From the NCBI GenBank assembly GCA_937983035.1, contig CALKAN010000201.1:1-12301 (forward strand): a stretch of DNA of 12,301 nucleotides, written 5' to 3'. The position numbers and the translations under genes were made by a program. The notes under the pieces were generated by a model. The model saw only the letters and a list, made by a program, of their open reading frames with translations. It made no database searches and had not been told where the DNA came from. Source of the stretch: an uncultured Paenibacillaceae bacterium (GTDB taxonomy: Bacteria > Bacillota > Bacilli > Paenibacillales > CALAME01). This document shows, in pieces, positions 1 to 6,629 of this stretch (positions are counted from its first letter, which is position 1; each line of letters opens with the position of its first letter).

Positions 1-2
1 CG

Positions 3-947
3 TTGCAGCGGTCAAGCGCGGATCAGCGTTTACAGCGCGTCAGGAGACCTTTGACGAGAAGAGCAGCCGCGTATTCCTCTCGCCTGAATGCAAAAGCAAA
101 AGCAATTTGGCTGGATGAGGAAGAGGCAAGCGAAGAGGAAAGAGAATCTTATCGTCATTATGTGCAGGACATCAGTCATACAAGGCGCAAGTTAGCTTCG
201 CTCATTCAGAAAATTTTGCTCTACAAACGGCATGAAACGAAAGATCAGCTGATGTTCGGTCGATTAGGCTCAAAGCTGGTTCAAATCGTGACCGAGGAAA
301 AGCCGAGACCGTTTTATAAAAAGAATGATCCTGGCCGGGAAGTGGATGCCGCGTTTATTTTGCTCGTGGACTGTTCGGCTTCGATGTATGACAAAATGGA
401 TGAAACGAAAAAAGGCATCGTGCTCTTTCACGAGACGCTGCTGGAACTTCGCATTCCTCATCAAATCACCGGTTTTTGGGAAGATGCCCCCGTGTTTGGA
501 AGCGCAGATGCCTGCCCGAATTATTTTCAGACGGTCGTTTCTTTTGAGCAGTCATTGCTGCCGGGTGCAGGAGCTTCTATTATGAAGCTGGCTCCGCAGC
601 AAGATAATCGGGACGGTTTCGCTGTGCGCGAAATGACGCGGCTGCTGATCAATAGAGGAGAAAAGCATAAATTTCTGCTCGTGTTCAGCGACGGCGAGCC
701 TGCGGCAGCCGATTACTACGAAAACGGAATTATGGATACCCATCGCGCGGTCATTGAGGCCCGCAGACAAGGGATTGAAGTGATCGGTGTTTTCTTGTCG
801 GGAGATGGACAGATTCACGAAGAAGACCGCGAGCTTATGCGCAGCATTTACGGTCATTCCAACATGATTGTGCCGAACGCGCATGAACTGGACAGTCAAT
901 TGGCTCCGCTGCTGCGCAGGCTTTTGCAAAAAGCGGCAAATACTTAA
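3..947 (+). CDS. VWA-domain (MIDAS) protein, C-terminal part, cut by window start
   Basis: This is the C-terminal ~314 residues of a von Willebrand factor A protein resembling Bacillus YojO and the NorD/CobT-like VWA proteins, which usually work with a MoxR-type AAA+ ATPase as a metal-cofactor insertion or remodelling pair. The first codon in the window is a TTG with no ribosome site, so the true start lies upstream; full-length relatives are about twice this length. The N-terminal stretch is charged and helical. The VWA domain begins near residue 115 with the MIDAS motif D123-C-S125-A-S127 (DxSxS), followed by a conserved 'GFWEDA' strand and a 'VFSDGEP' strand carrying the later acidic MIDAS residue. 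The stop at 945-947 is 33 bases before the thioesterase start with no terminator visible, so the two may be cotranscribed. The partner ATPase, if any, would be outside the window. Family is secure; the function is inferred. Confidence 0.85.
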   Translation: MQRSSADQRLQRVRRPLTRRAAAYSSRLNAKAKAIWLDEEEASEEERESYRHYVQDISHTRRKLASLIQKILLYKRHETKDQLMFGRLGSKLVQIVTEEKPRPFYKKNDPGREVDAAFILLVDCSASMYDKMDETKKGIVLFHETLLELRIPHQITGFWEDAPVFGSADACPNYFQTVVSFEQSLLPGAGASIMKLAPQQDNRDGFAVREMTRLLINRGEKHKFLLVFSDGEPAAADYYENGIMDTHRAVIEARRQGIEVIGVFLSGDGQIHEEDRELMRSIYGHSNMIVPNAHELDSQLAPLLRRLLQKAANT

Positions 948-980
948 TCCGCGTATTTTATATTGAATTGGAGGGAAAGC

Positions 981-1469
981 ATGGAACCTAAACCTGCAAG
1001 TGCATCAAGAACGATTTTGACCGAACTTGTGCTGCCCCAAGATACGAACTATCACGGCACGATTTTCGGCGGTTTTGTCATGAGTTATATAGATAAAATT
1101 GCGACCATTGCCAGCATGCGGCATTCTCGAAGAGCGGTCGTCACTGCTTCCAGCGACAGCTTGGATTTTCTCGCTCCGGTGAAAATGGGCGAGGCGATGC
1201 AGCTGGAGGCTTTTGTGTCATGGACGCATCGTTCGTCGATGGAAGTCTATGTGAAAGTGGAATCTGAAAATTTGTTTACAGGAGAGCGAAAACTGACCGC
1301 GACTTGCTTTACGACATTTGTGGCGCTGGATGCTCAAGGAAAGCCGACGCCAGTGCCGCCCGTCATCCCCGAAACGGAAGAAGAAAAGCGCCTGTTTGAA
1401 ACTGCCCCGCTGCGTTATGAAAATCGGAAAAAGCGAATGGCAAAGCTGAGGCAGCAGGATCGAGGCTAA
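981..1469 (+). CDS. Acyl-CoA thioesterase, hotdog fold (YkhA-like)
   Basis: A 162-residue single-hotdog acyl-CoA hydrolase that would release free fatty acid and CoA from acyl-CoA in the cytoplasm. The start is ATG 981, because a GGAGGG site at 970-975 sits 5 bases before it; an in-frame TTG at 963 would put the ribosome site inside the gene. Visible family signatures are N23-Y-H-G-T-I-F-G-G, the helix with D38 in 'SYIDKIA' (N and D being the expected catalytic pair), 'VVTASSDSLDF', and the C-terminal tail 'EEEKRLFETAP' then 'ENRKKR', which is typical of Bacillus YkhA and mammalian ACOT7-like proteins. Length is normal for single-domain bacterial members, which act as trimers of dimers in the known structures. 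It closely follows the VWA gene. Substrate chain length cannot be read from the sequence. Confidence 0.92.
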   Translation: MEPKPASASRTILTELVLPQDTNYHGTIFGGFVMSYIDKIATIASMRHSRRAVVTASSDSLDFLAPVKMGEAMQLEAFVSWTHRSSMEVYVKVESENLFTGERKLTATCFTTFVALDAQGKPTPVPPVIPETEEEKRLFETAPLRYENRKKRMAKLRQQDRG

Positions 1470-1490
1470 GCCGAAAATCGTGTTCGCAAA

Positions 1491-1534
1491 TGCAAGTTGC
1501 ACGGTTTCAAAACAAGCTCCGGCTGTGCTACAAT
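1491..1534 (+). promoter_or_regulatory. Candidate extended -10 promoter for the murG-like operon
   Basis: Between the thioesterase and the glycosyltransferase gene there is TGC-TACAAT (1526-1534), a 5/6 match to TATAAT preceded by an extended TGn. No good -35 is found at 17 bases; a weak TTTCAA lies 19 bases upstream. A small palindrome, TGCAAGTTGCA, at 1491-1501 lies further upstream. The transcript start would be near 1541, leaving a leader of about 55 bases. Confidence 0.5.
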
Positions 1535-1596
1535 AAAAGATGGAATTTTTTATAGAAAGAAATTGAATCGCGTGGGAGCAGAGAAAGGAAGTGTCC

Positions 1597-2688
1597 TTGC
1601 TGAACAAAAAAATTGTATTGACTGGCGGCGGCACAGCCGGGCATGTCATGGTGAATTTGGCTCTGATTCCAGCGCTGCATAAATTCGGCTGGCAGATTGA
1701 TTACATCGGTTCGATCGACGGAATTGAACGCCAGTTGATCACTGCTCAATCTGGGGTGCGGTACTTTCCGATCGCCGCGGGCAAGCTCAGACGTTATTTT
1801 GACTGGGAAAATTTCAAAGATCCATTTAAAGTGATGCATGGGCTCGTGCAGGCATACCGCATCATACGCAAAGAGAAGCCGGCCATTGTTTTTTCCAAAG
1901 GCGGCTTTGTCTCTGTTCCAGTTGTGATGGCAGCATGGTTAAATCGCGTGCCCGCAATTATCCACGAATCTGATCTAACCCCTGGATTAGCCAATAAAAT
2001 TTCTGTTCGATTCGCACACAAAGTATGCATCACATTCCCTGAGACGCGAAAATTTTTGCCGGCGGACAAAGTCGTGCACGTCGGTCCCGTCATACGTCCG
2101 GAACTAAGGACCGGCAATGCAAGCAGAGGTTTGAACTTTTGCCGATTTACGAGAACGAAGCCTGTGCTTTTGATTATGGGCGGCAGTTTAGGATCGCAGC
2201 GCATCAATCAAATCGTGCGGAAAGCTTTGCCGGAGCTGCTCAAGCATTTTCAGATCGTGCATCTTTGCGGCAAAGGGCAAGTCGATGAATCATTGCGTCA
2301 AAGAGGGTATGAGCAATACGAATATTTAGACAAAGAATTGCCTGATGTATTAGCCATGACGGACATCGTTGTTTCACGGGCGGGGGCAAATTCGATCTTT
2401 GAGTTTTTGGCATTGCGCAAACCGATGCTGCTGATTCCGCTGTCTTTGAACGCCAGCCGCGGGGATCAAATTTTAAATGCCCGCTCGTTTGAAAAACAAG
2501 GCTTCGCACATAAACTGGAGGAAGAGGAACTGACGAAAGATACGTTCATAGAAGCAGTTCAGCGGCTTTACAAACATAAAGACAAGATGATGGAGCAGAT
2601 GGCTGAATCTGACACGCAAGGCGGATTAGAAACATTGCTCGCGCTGATTAAGCAGACAGCCGCAGATGCCGCGGCCAAGAATGTTTAA
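1597..2688 (+). CDS. murG: MurG-type UDP-GlcNAc glycosyltransferase (MurG paralogue)
   Basis: A 363-residue GT28 glycosyltransferase of the MurG group, which transfers GlcNAc from UDP-GlcNAc to lipid I to make lipid II on the inner membrane face. TTG 1597 is preferred as start, since the AAAGGA site at 1584-1589 is 7 bases upstream; GTG 1591 would be only 1 base away. Seen: the N-terminal lipid/phosphate loop 'TGGGTAGHV' (residues 9-17), 'FSKGGFVSVP', 'H123-E124-SDLTPGLANK', the second Rossmann loop 'MGGSLGSQ' (194-201), and the donor-site residues E269 and D290-Q291 ('RGDQILNA'). The TAGHV form is that of the Clostridium MurG and of the extra MurG copies in the Bacillus cereus group, not the TGGH form of the dcw-cluster MurG. 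The neighbours (GNAT, thyA) are not cell-wall genes, so this is probably a second copy. Unusually, the residues after GHV are M18-V19 where relatives have T-P. Confidence 0.85.
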   Translation: MLNKKIVLTGGGTAGHVMVNLALIPALHKFGWQIDYIGSIDGIERQLITAQSGVRYFPIAAGKLRRYFDWENFKDPFKVMHGLVQAYRIIRKEKPAIVFSKGGFVSVPVVMAAWLNRVPAIIHESDLTPGLANKISVRFAHKVCITFPETRKFLPADKVVHVGPVIRPELRTGNASRGLNFCRFTRTKPVLLIMGGSLGSQRINQIVRKALPELLKHFQIVHLCGKGQVDESLRQRGYEQYEYLDKELPDVLAMTDIVVSRAGANSIFEFLALRKPMLLIPLSLNASRGDQILNARSFEKQGFAHKLEEEELTKDTFIEAVQRLYKHKDKMMEQMAESDTQGGLETLLALIKQTAADAAAKNV

Positions 2689-2711
2689 TAGAATAGGAGA
2701 GTGTCTGCGCA

Positions 2712-3200
2712 TTGGATTTTGTCGTCAAACCGATGAACGCTTATTACGCTCGCAGCATTGCTCACTGGAAATATGAAGGGGAATATGCTTTCTATAACAT
2801 GGAGTACTCCGAAGCGCTGATTAGAGAGCTGATGAACGGCCAATATGTGGCAGCGACGGGAGAAAATGACGAGTTAGCCGGCTTTTATTGCTATGGTTCG
2901 CCTGCGCAAATATTGTCCGGATTGCATGCCGGCGTATATGATCATTCCACGGCCATCGACATCGGACTGGGCATGCGGCCGGATTTAACAGGCAAAGGGA
3001 TCGGCGCGGATTTTGTGCGAGCCGGCATTCATTATGCGCGGGACAACTTTTACGGTGATCAGATTCGGCTCGCAGTGGCTGTGTTTAACAAGCGAGCGAT
3101 CCGTGCATATGAGAAAGCAGGATTTATGAGAGGCAAAACATTTTTCAGCGAAATTGACGGCCGGCAAATGGAATTTATGATAATGCACCAGCCGCTGTAA
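2712..3200 (+). CDS. GNAT-family N-acetyltransferase
   Basis: A 162-residue GCN5-related acetyltransferase, predicted to move an acetyl group from acetyl-CoA to an amine. The acceptor is unknown. The start is TTG 2712, with AGGAG at 2695-2699 about 12 bases upstream; GTG 2701 is in another frame and soon stops, and ATG 2733 has no ribosome site. Motif A lies at about residues 83-105 ('IGLGMRPD' then L-T93-G-K-G96-I-G98), matching the acetyl-CoA pyrophosphate loop Q/RxxGxG with threonine in the first position. Motif B, 'VFNKRAIRAYEKAGF', is classic for the family. The gene starts 23 bases after the glycosyltransferase stop and is followed 48 bases later by thyA, so the three look like one transcription unit. 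Confidence 0.88.
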   Translation: MDFVVKPMNAYYARSIAHWKYEGEYAFYNMEYSEALIRELMNGQYVAATGENDELAGFYCYGSPAQILSGLHAGVYDHSTAIDIGLGMRPDLTGKGIGADFVRAGIHYARDNFYGDQIRLAVAVFNKRAIRAYEKAGFMRGKTFFSEIDGRQMEFMIMHQPL

Positions 3201-3248
3201 ATTTATTTTGTGAATGCTGGTTCATGACACAGGAAGGTGGGACAGTTT

Positions 3249-4193
3249 GTGCAACAATATTTGCAGCTGTGCCAGCACGTGCTGGCGAACGGCATAAAGA
3301 AAGATGATCGCACCGGAACAGGCACGATCAGCACGTTCGGTTATCAGATGCGGTTTGATTTAAGCAAAGGATTCCCTCTGTTGACGACGAAGCGCGTGCC
3401 GTTTCGTTTAATTGTGAGCGAATTGATTTGGTTTATCCGAGGTGATACGAACATTCGCTTTTTGCTGCAGCACAACAACAACATTTGGAATGAGTGGGCG
3501 TTTAAGAAATGGGTGGAGAGTCCGGATTATGACGGACCGGACATGCATCAATTCGGATTGCGCAGTCAGCAGGACGAAGCGTTCAGAAAGCAATACGAAG
3601 AGCAAATGCAGCGGTTTAAAGAACGCATATTGCAAGATGATGAATTTGCCAAAGTTTACGGGGAACTTGGAGACGTGTACGGCAAGCAGTGGCGCACCTG
3701 GAAAACTTCTGCAGGCGAGACGATCGATCAACTCAAAGACGTCATTGACATGATCAAAACAAACCCTGATTCCAGACGGTTGATCGTGACGGCATGGTCG
3801 CCTGAGGACATCCCGAACATGGCTTTGCCGCCGTGCCATACGCTGTTCCAGTTTTATGTCGCGGACAACAAATTGTCTTGCCAACTTTATCAAAGAAGCG
3901 CGGACATCTTTTTGGGCGTTCCTTTTAACATCGCCAGTTATGCGCTGCTGACTCATATGATTGCCGCAGAATGCGGCTTGGAAGTTGGAGAATTCGTCCA
4001 TACTTTGGGGGATGCGCACATTTATTCCAATCATGTAGAGCAAGTAAAAACTCAATTGCAGCGACAACCCCGAGCATTGCCGACGCTTCGATTAAACCCA
4101 GAAGTGAAGTCCGTGTTCGATTACGAAGTAGATGACGTGACATTGGAAGGGTATGATCCGCATCCAACATTGAAAGCGCCGATCGCTGTGTAA
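3249..4193 (+). CDS. thyA: Thymidylate synthase (long, L. casei-type)
   Basis: A 314-residue ThyA that methylates dUMP to dTMP with 5,10-methylene-THF, yielding dihydrofolate. The start is GTG 3249, 8 bases after an AAGGTGG-type site (3231-3240); a GTG at 3237 overlaps that site. Seen: 'KKDDRTGTGT' near the N-terminus (dUMP phosphate loop), 'FPLLTTKR', the active-site C196 in 'LPPCHTLFQF', 'SRRLIVTAWSP', 'QRSADIFLGVPFNIASYALL', 'LGDAHIYSNH' and the 'APIAV' C-terminus. Compared with the 264-residue E. coli enzyme there is an insertion of about 50 residues at roughly 90-145, characteristic of the L. casei type. Dihydrofolate reductase (dfrA/folA), the common downstream partner, is absent here. 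Confidence 0.97.
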   Translation: MQQYLQLCQHVLANGIKKDDRTGTGTISTFGYQMRFDLSKGFPLLTTKRVPFRLIVSELIWFIRGDTNIRFLLQHNNNIWNEWAFKKWVESPDYDGPDMHQFGLRSQQDEAFRKQYEEQMQRFKERILQDDEFAKVYGELGDVYGKQWRTWKTSAGETIDQLKDVIDMIKTNPDSRRLIVTAWSPEDIPNMALPPCHTLFQFYVADNKLSCQLYQRSADIFLGVPFNIASYALLTHMIAAECGLEVGEFVHTLGDAHIYSNHVEQVKTQLQRQPRALPTLRLNPEVKSVFDYEVDDVTLEGYDPHPTLKAPIAV

Positions 4194-4414
4194 GGTTAGG
4201 AAGGTTGTGCTCGATCAGGAGAAATGAGCAGGAGAAAACAGCGGAAGGATTTTGCGCCAAAATGGTGAATTCAGTTACTTAAGAAGAAAGCATTCGTCTT
4301 AAAGTCGGTCAGGATGCGCTAATCCAGCCGCGATCTGAACAAATTGACGCCGAACGCTTGGGTGCGGGCGGCTAGCCGAAGAAGTCATGAATTTGGTTAA
4401 AGGAGGATGTGGCA
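4194..4414. other. Intergenic gap between thyA and UPF0173 gene
   Basis: This 221-base stretch has no supported gene, no clear terminator hairpin with a T-run, and no convincing promoter. A 14-codon frame at 4224 follows a CAGGAGA site but is too short to call. A stop-free frame at 4283-4375 has plausible codon use but no start codon. The strong site AGGAGG (4401-4406) belongs to the next gene. Confidence 0.5.
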
Positions 4415-5101
4415 ATGAAAATTACTTACTGCGGCCATTCTGCAATGTCTGTCGAAAATGCCCAAGGAAAAACCGTTTGGATCGATCCTTTCTTGTCAGG
4501 GAACCCCGCTTGCACGATCTCTCCTGATGAAGTGAAAGCTGATGCGATCGTGCTCACGCACGGCCATGATGCCCACCTTGGAGACACGGTTGCGATTGCG
4601 AAGCGCTGCCAATGCCCGGTGATCGCTGTGTTCGAGCTGGCAAGCATGCTGGAATCCAAAGGGGTGAAGGTCCACCCGATGAACATTGGCGGCGGTTACG
4701 ATTTTGGCGATTTCTACGTTAAATATACGCTGGCTTTTCACGGTTCTTCCGTGCAAGAAAACGGTCAGTTCCTGTATGCCGGTCAGCCTGCGGGCGTGTT
4801 GATCCGAATGGACGGCGTTACGTTGTATCACGCAGGGGACACCGCTTTGTTCAAAGACATGGCTCTCATCGGAGAATTAAACAAGATCGATGTTGCTGCG
4901 CTGCCGATCGGCGACAATTTCACCATGGGGCCGGAAGATGCGCTTCTTGCAGCCCAATGGGTGAAAGCGAAGCACGTCATACCGATCCACTACAATACGT
5001 TCCCTGTCATTGAGCAAGATGCGGCTAAGTTTTGCGATCAGTTGAAACAGCATGGCATCGAAGGTCATCCGTTGCAAATCGGAGAGTCTTTAGAGCTGTA
5101 A
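4415..5101 (+). CDS. UPF0173 metal-dependent hydrolase (YtkL-like, metallo-beta-lactamase fold)
   Basis: A 228-residue protein of the UPF0173 family (B. subtilis YtkL, E. coli UlaG relatives), a single-domain metallo-beta-lactamase fold hydrolase whose substrate is unknown. ATG 4415 is the start, since AGGAGG (4401-4406) is 8 bases upstream; GTG 4409 is too close. Family marks: 'MKITYCGHSA' N-terminus, 'WIDPFLSGNP', the metal motif T48-H49-G-H51-D52-A53-H54-L-G-D57, 'AFHGSS', 'YHAGDTALF', 'LPIGDNFTMGPEDA' and 'VIPIHYNTFPVIEQD'. The rest of the protein is highly canonical, but the metal motif reads HGHDAH rather than HxHxDH, so the usual metal-2 aspartate is an alanine with an aspartate one place earlier. 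A strong hairpin with a T-rich tail follows (5136-5214). Confidence 0.93.
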   Translation: MKITYCGHSAMSVENAQGKTVWIDPFLSGNPACTISPDEVKADAIVLTHGHDAHLGDTVAIAKRCQCPVIAVFELASMLESKGVKVHPMNIGGGYDFGDFYVKYTLAFHGSSVQENGQFLYAGQPAGVLIRMDGVTLYHAGDTALFKDMALIGELNKIDVAALPIGDNFTMGPEDALLAAQWVKAKHVIPIHYNTFPVIEQDAAKFCDQLKQHGIEGHPLQIGESLEL

Positions 5102-5135
5102 AAACCGTTTGCTGAATTTCATATCCAATGCCGTC

Positions 5136-5214
5136 AAACCTGCAGAGATTGGGCAAGCGGATGAAAAAAACGCTGCATGCCCGCATCTCAATGCAGGTTT
5201 GTTTCTTGTTTCAT
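5136..5214 (+). terminator. Large hairpin terminator, overlapping the 3' end of convergent AraC1
   Basis: The outer arms AAACCTGCA (5136-5144) and TGCAGGTTT (5192-5200) pair perfectly. Inner pairs are GAGAT/ATCTC, GGGCA/TGCCC and AGCG/CGCT, giving an interrupted stem of about 23 pairs. The T-rich tail TTTGTTTCTTGTTTC follows on the plus strand, so it should end the UPF0173 transcript. The right arm covers the last codons and stop of the AraC1 gene on the other strand. On the minus strand the tail is less T-rich, so it would be a weaker terminator for AraC1. Confidence 0.75.
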
Positions 5215-6066
5215 TTGAGAGCGTTTTCGATACTCCCGCGGCGTAAGTCCCGTCTTCTTGCGAAACAAAGCATGGAAAAATTTTAAATCCTGATAACCGA
5301 CTTGGTTGGCCACCTCTTGCACGGACATCATCGTATTTTGCAGCAGTTCACAGCTTTTTTCGATTCGTATATTTTGCAAATATTGCGTAAACGTTCGGCC
5401 TGTCGCCTCTCTGAACAATCGCTGCACATGACTCGGACTGAGGTATACGAGATCAGCAGCGGATTGAACCGTAATTTTCTCTGCATAATTCGCTTTCATA
5501 AATTGAATGATTTCTTTAATTTTATTTGGCGTCCTTTGTTCATAATCCTCTGGCAGTTCAGTCCGGTATAAATATACGAGCAGCTGCACGAGCAGCGATG
5601 TTAACAACGCTTCGTAACCGGGGCCGCGCAGTTTCCGCTCCACCAGCAGCGTATCGAACAAATCAAGCAATTTGCTTGAGCGATCTTCGTAATAAAACCA
5701 CGGTTTTTTCAGTTTGGAAGGCTCATGCAAACAATGGTGCAAATTCGTGTTTTGAGGCAGAAATGTCAATTGTTCTGACACCGCTTCCGGCAGGAAAACG
5801 CAATTAATGACGATTAGAGTGTTGGATAGTTCATAAGAACTGGGCCGGAATACGTGAGATGTTCCGATCGGCAAAATGAACAAATCCCCTTTTTTGACAG
5901 GAATGACATCATCTTCAATGTAATGGTATCCGTGCCCTTCTTTGACATAATTAATTTCAATAAAATCGTGGCTGTGTTTCGGCATTCGAAATGCTTCGAT
6001 GCCGCGGTTCACATAAATTTTCAGATGAGGCAAAAACAAGTCCTCGCCCTTTAACTGATGTTTCAC
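5188..6066 (-). CDS. AraC-family transcriptional regulator with cupin sensor domain (AraC1)
   Basis: A 292-residue one-component regulator that probably senses a small molecule, perhaps a sugar, through an N-terminal cupin and binds DNA through a C-terminal double helix-turn-helix. The start is GTG at 6066-6064: GGGAGGG (6082-6076) lies 9 bases upstream, while the upstream in-frame ATG at 6105 has no such site. The cupin spans about residues 20-110, with H31-x-H33-x3-E37 and H71 ('GTSHVF') as likely pocket residues. The HTH region covers about 185-285, with 'SPSHVQRLFREATG' and the second helix plus signature 'GYQDLKFFHALFRKKTGLTPREYR'. The gene is divergent from SBP1 across a 563-base region, so SBP1 is the likely target. 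Its 3' end overlaps the convergent terminator hairpin. Confidence 0.93.
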   Translation of the reverse strand: MKHQLKGEDLFLPHLKIYVNRGIEAFRMPKHSHDFIEINYVKEGHGYHYIEDDVIPVKKGDLFILPIGTSHVFRPSSYELSNTLIVINCVFLPEAVSEQLTFLPQNTNLHHCLHEPSKLKKPWFYYEDRSSKLLDLFDTLLVERKLRGPGYEALLTSLLVQLLVYLYRTELPEDYEQRTPNKIKEIIQFMKANYAEKITVQSAADLVYLSPSHVQRLFREATGRTFTQYLQNIRIEKSCELLQNTMMSVQEVANQVGYQDLKFFHALFRKKTGLTPREYRKRSQMKQETNLH

Positions 6067-6156
6067 GATCGTTCTCCCTCCCTTTTTGTCTGTTCTCATG
6101 CACATCCCGCCATTATGAGAGGATGAAAAAAAGGCACATAAATTCCTTCTATTTCT

Positions 6157-6185
6157 GTTATATCATACATGGCTGATTTTGTCAT
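6157..6185 (-). promoter_or_regulatory. AraC1 promoter (extended -10)
   Basis: Read on the minus strand: -35 ATGACA (6185-6180, 5/6), 17-base spacer, -10 TATAAC (6162-6157, 5/6) preceded by TGA, an extended -10. This is a good sigma-A promoter. It places the start near 6150 and leaves a leader of about 85 bases before the GTG. Confidence 0.75.
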
Positions 6186-6194
6186 AATGAAAGA

Positions 6195-6244
6195 ATAGGG
6201 CAAAAAAAGGGTTTCATGCCGAATAAATGATATGATTGCCCTAT
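6195..6244. repeat. Spaced inverted repeat, candidate operator upstream of AraC1
   Basis: ATAGGGCAA (6195-6203) and TTGCCCTAT (6236-6244) are perfect 9-base inverted copies, centres 41 bases apart (about four helical turns). They sit just upstream of the AraC1 -35 box. The spacing suits a protein dimer bridging two sites on one DNA face, or a weak hairpin. Confidence 0.5.
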
Positions 6245-6307
6245 AAACATGGTGGAATCAACCTTAGCAATTCACATGAAAAGTTATAACATAGTACATA
6301 AGACATC

Positions 6308-6540
6308 ATTAAGCGCTGAAATATGAACCAGACAAGACAGAAGACTTATGCAGACTATGGTCAATCGACTTTACGTTGAATGAAGGAAAGGGATCAAGTT
6401 CATTTCGCATTTCAATACTGTAAAATCATTCATCATTTGTAACCCCTTACAGCTGCATCGGAATCTCTTGTCGTTCAACATGGCACAGTTTGTCCCAGCT
6501 TGTCTGATAATCAGTCTTATTAAACATGACAGCGCTTAAT
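6308..6540. repeat. Distant inverted pair ATTAAGCGCTG / CAGCGCTTAAT
   Basis: An 11-base sequence at 6308-6318 recurs as its exact reverse complement at 6530-6540, 222 bases away, the second copy being about 90 bases before the SBP1 start. Each contains the palindromic core AGCGCT seen in cre sites, with imperfect flanks (TGACAGCGCTTAAT fits the cre pattern except at the last two positions). Possible regulator-binding pair; function inferred. Confidence 0.4.
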
Positions 6541-6629
6541 TGGCGTGTCTGCCACTTCGCTCAAGGTTTGAAGGCGGTCTATTGTCTAAACGAGAGAAAG
6601 AAAAATTGTACAGAGGAGGAAGAAGTAAC

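Larger units (their letters stand above)
6067..6629. other. 563-base divergent regulatory region between AraC1 and SBP1
   Basis: No supported gene lies here. Besides the AraC1 promoter it holds two spaced inverted repeats that may be operators (6195-6244 and 6308-6540), a short palindrome CTGATAATCAG (6504-6514), and the SBP1 ribosome site GAGGAGGA (6613-6620). I found no convincing -35/-10 pair for SBP1, as expected for an AraC-activated promoter with a poor -35. A 25-codon frame at 6250 lacks a ribosome site and is not called. Confidence 0.6.

Noticed and set aside
3408..4067. Long open frame antisense to thyA (219 codons)
   Set aside because: It lies entirely opposite thyA, lacks a ribosome site, and has no recognisable motifs.
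4283..4375. Stop-free 30-codon frame in the thyA/UPF0173 gap with plausible codon use
   Set aside because: It has an in-frame stop just upstream and no start codon or ribosome site, and I recognise no family; too short to call a pseudogene.
5216..5229. cre-like sequence TGAGAGCGTTTTCG sharing 12 bases with the AraC2 cre-like site
   Set aside because: It lies within the AraC1 coding sequence near its 3' end (Arg-Ser-Gln codons), not near a promoter, so likely fortuitous.
6250..6327. 25-codon frame starting ATG in the AraC1/SBP1 intergenic region
   Set aside because: No ribosome site before it and no recognisable protein features.
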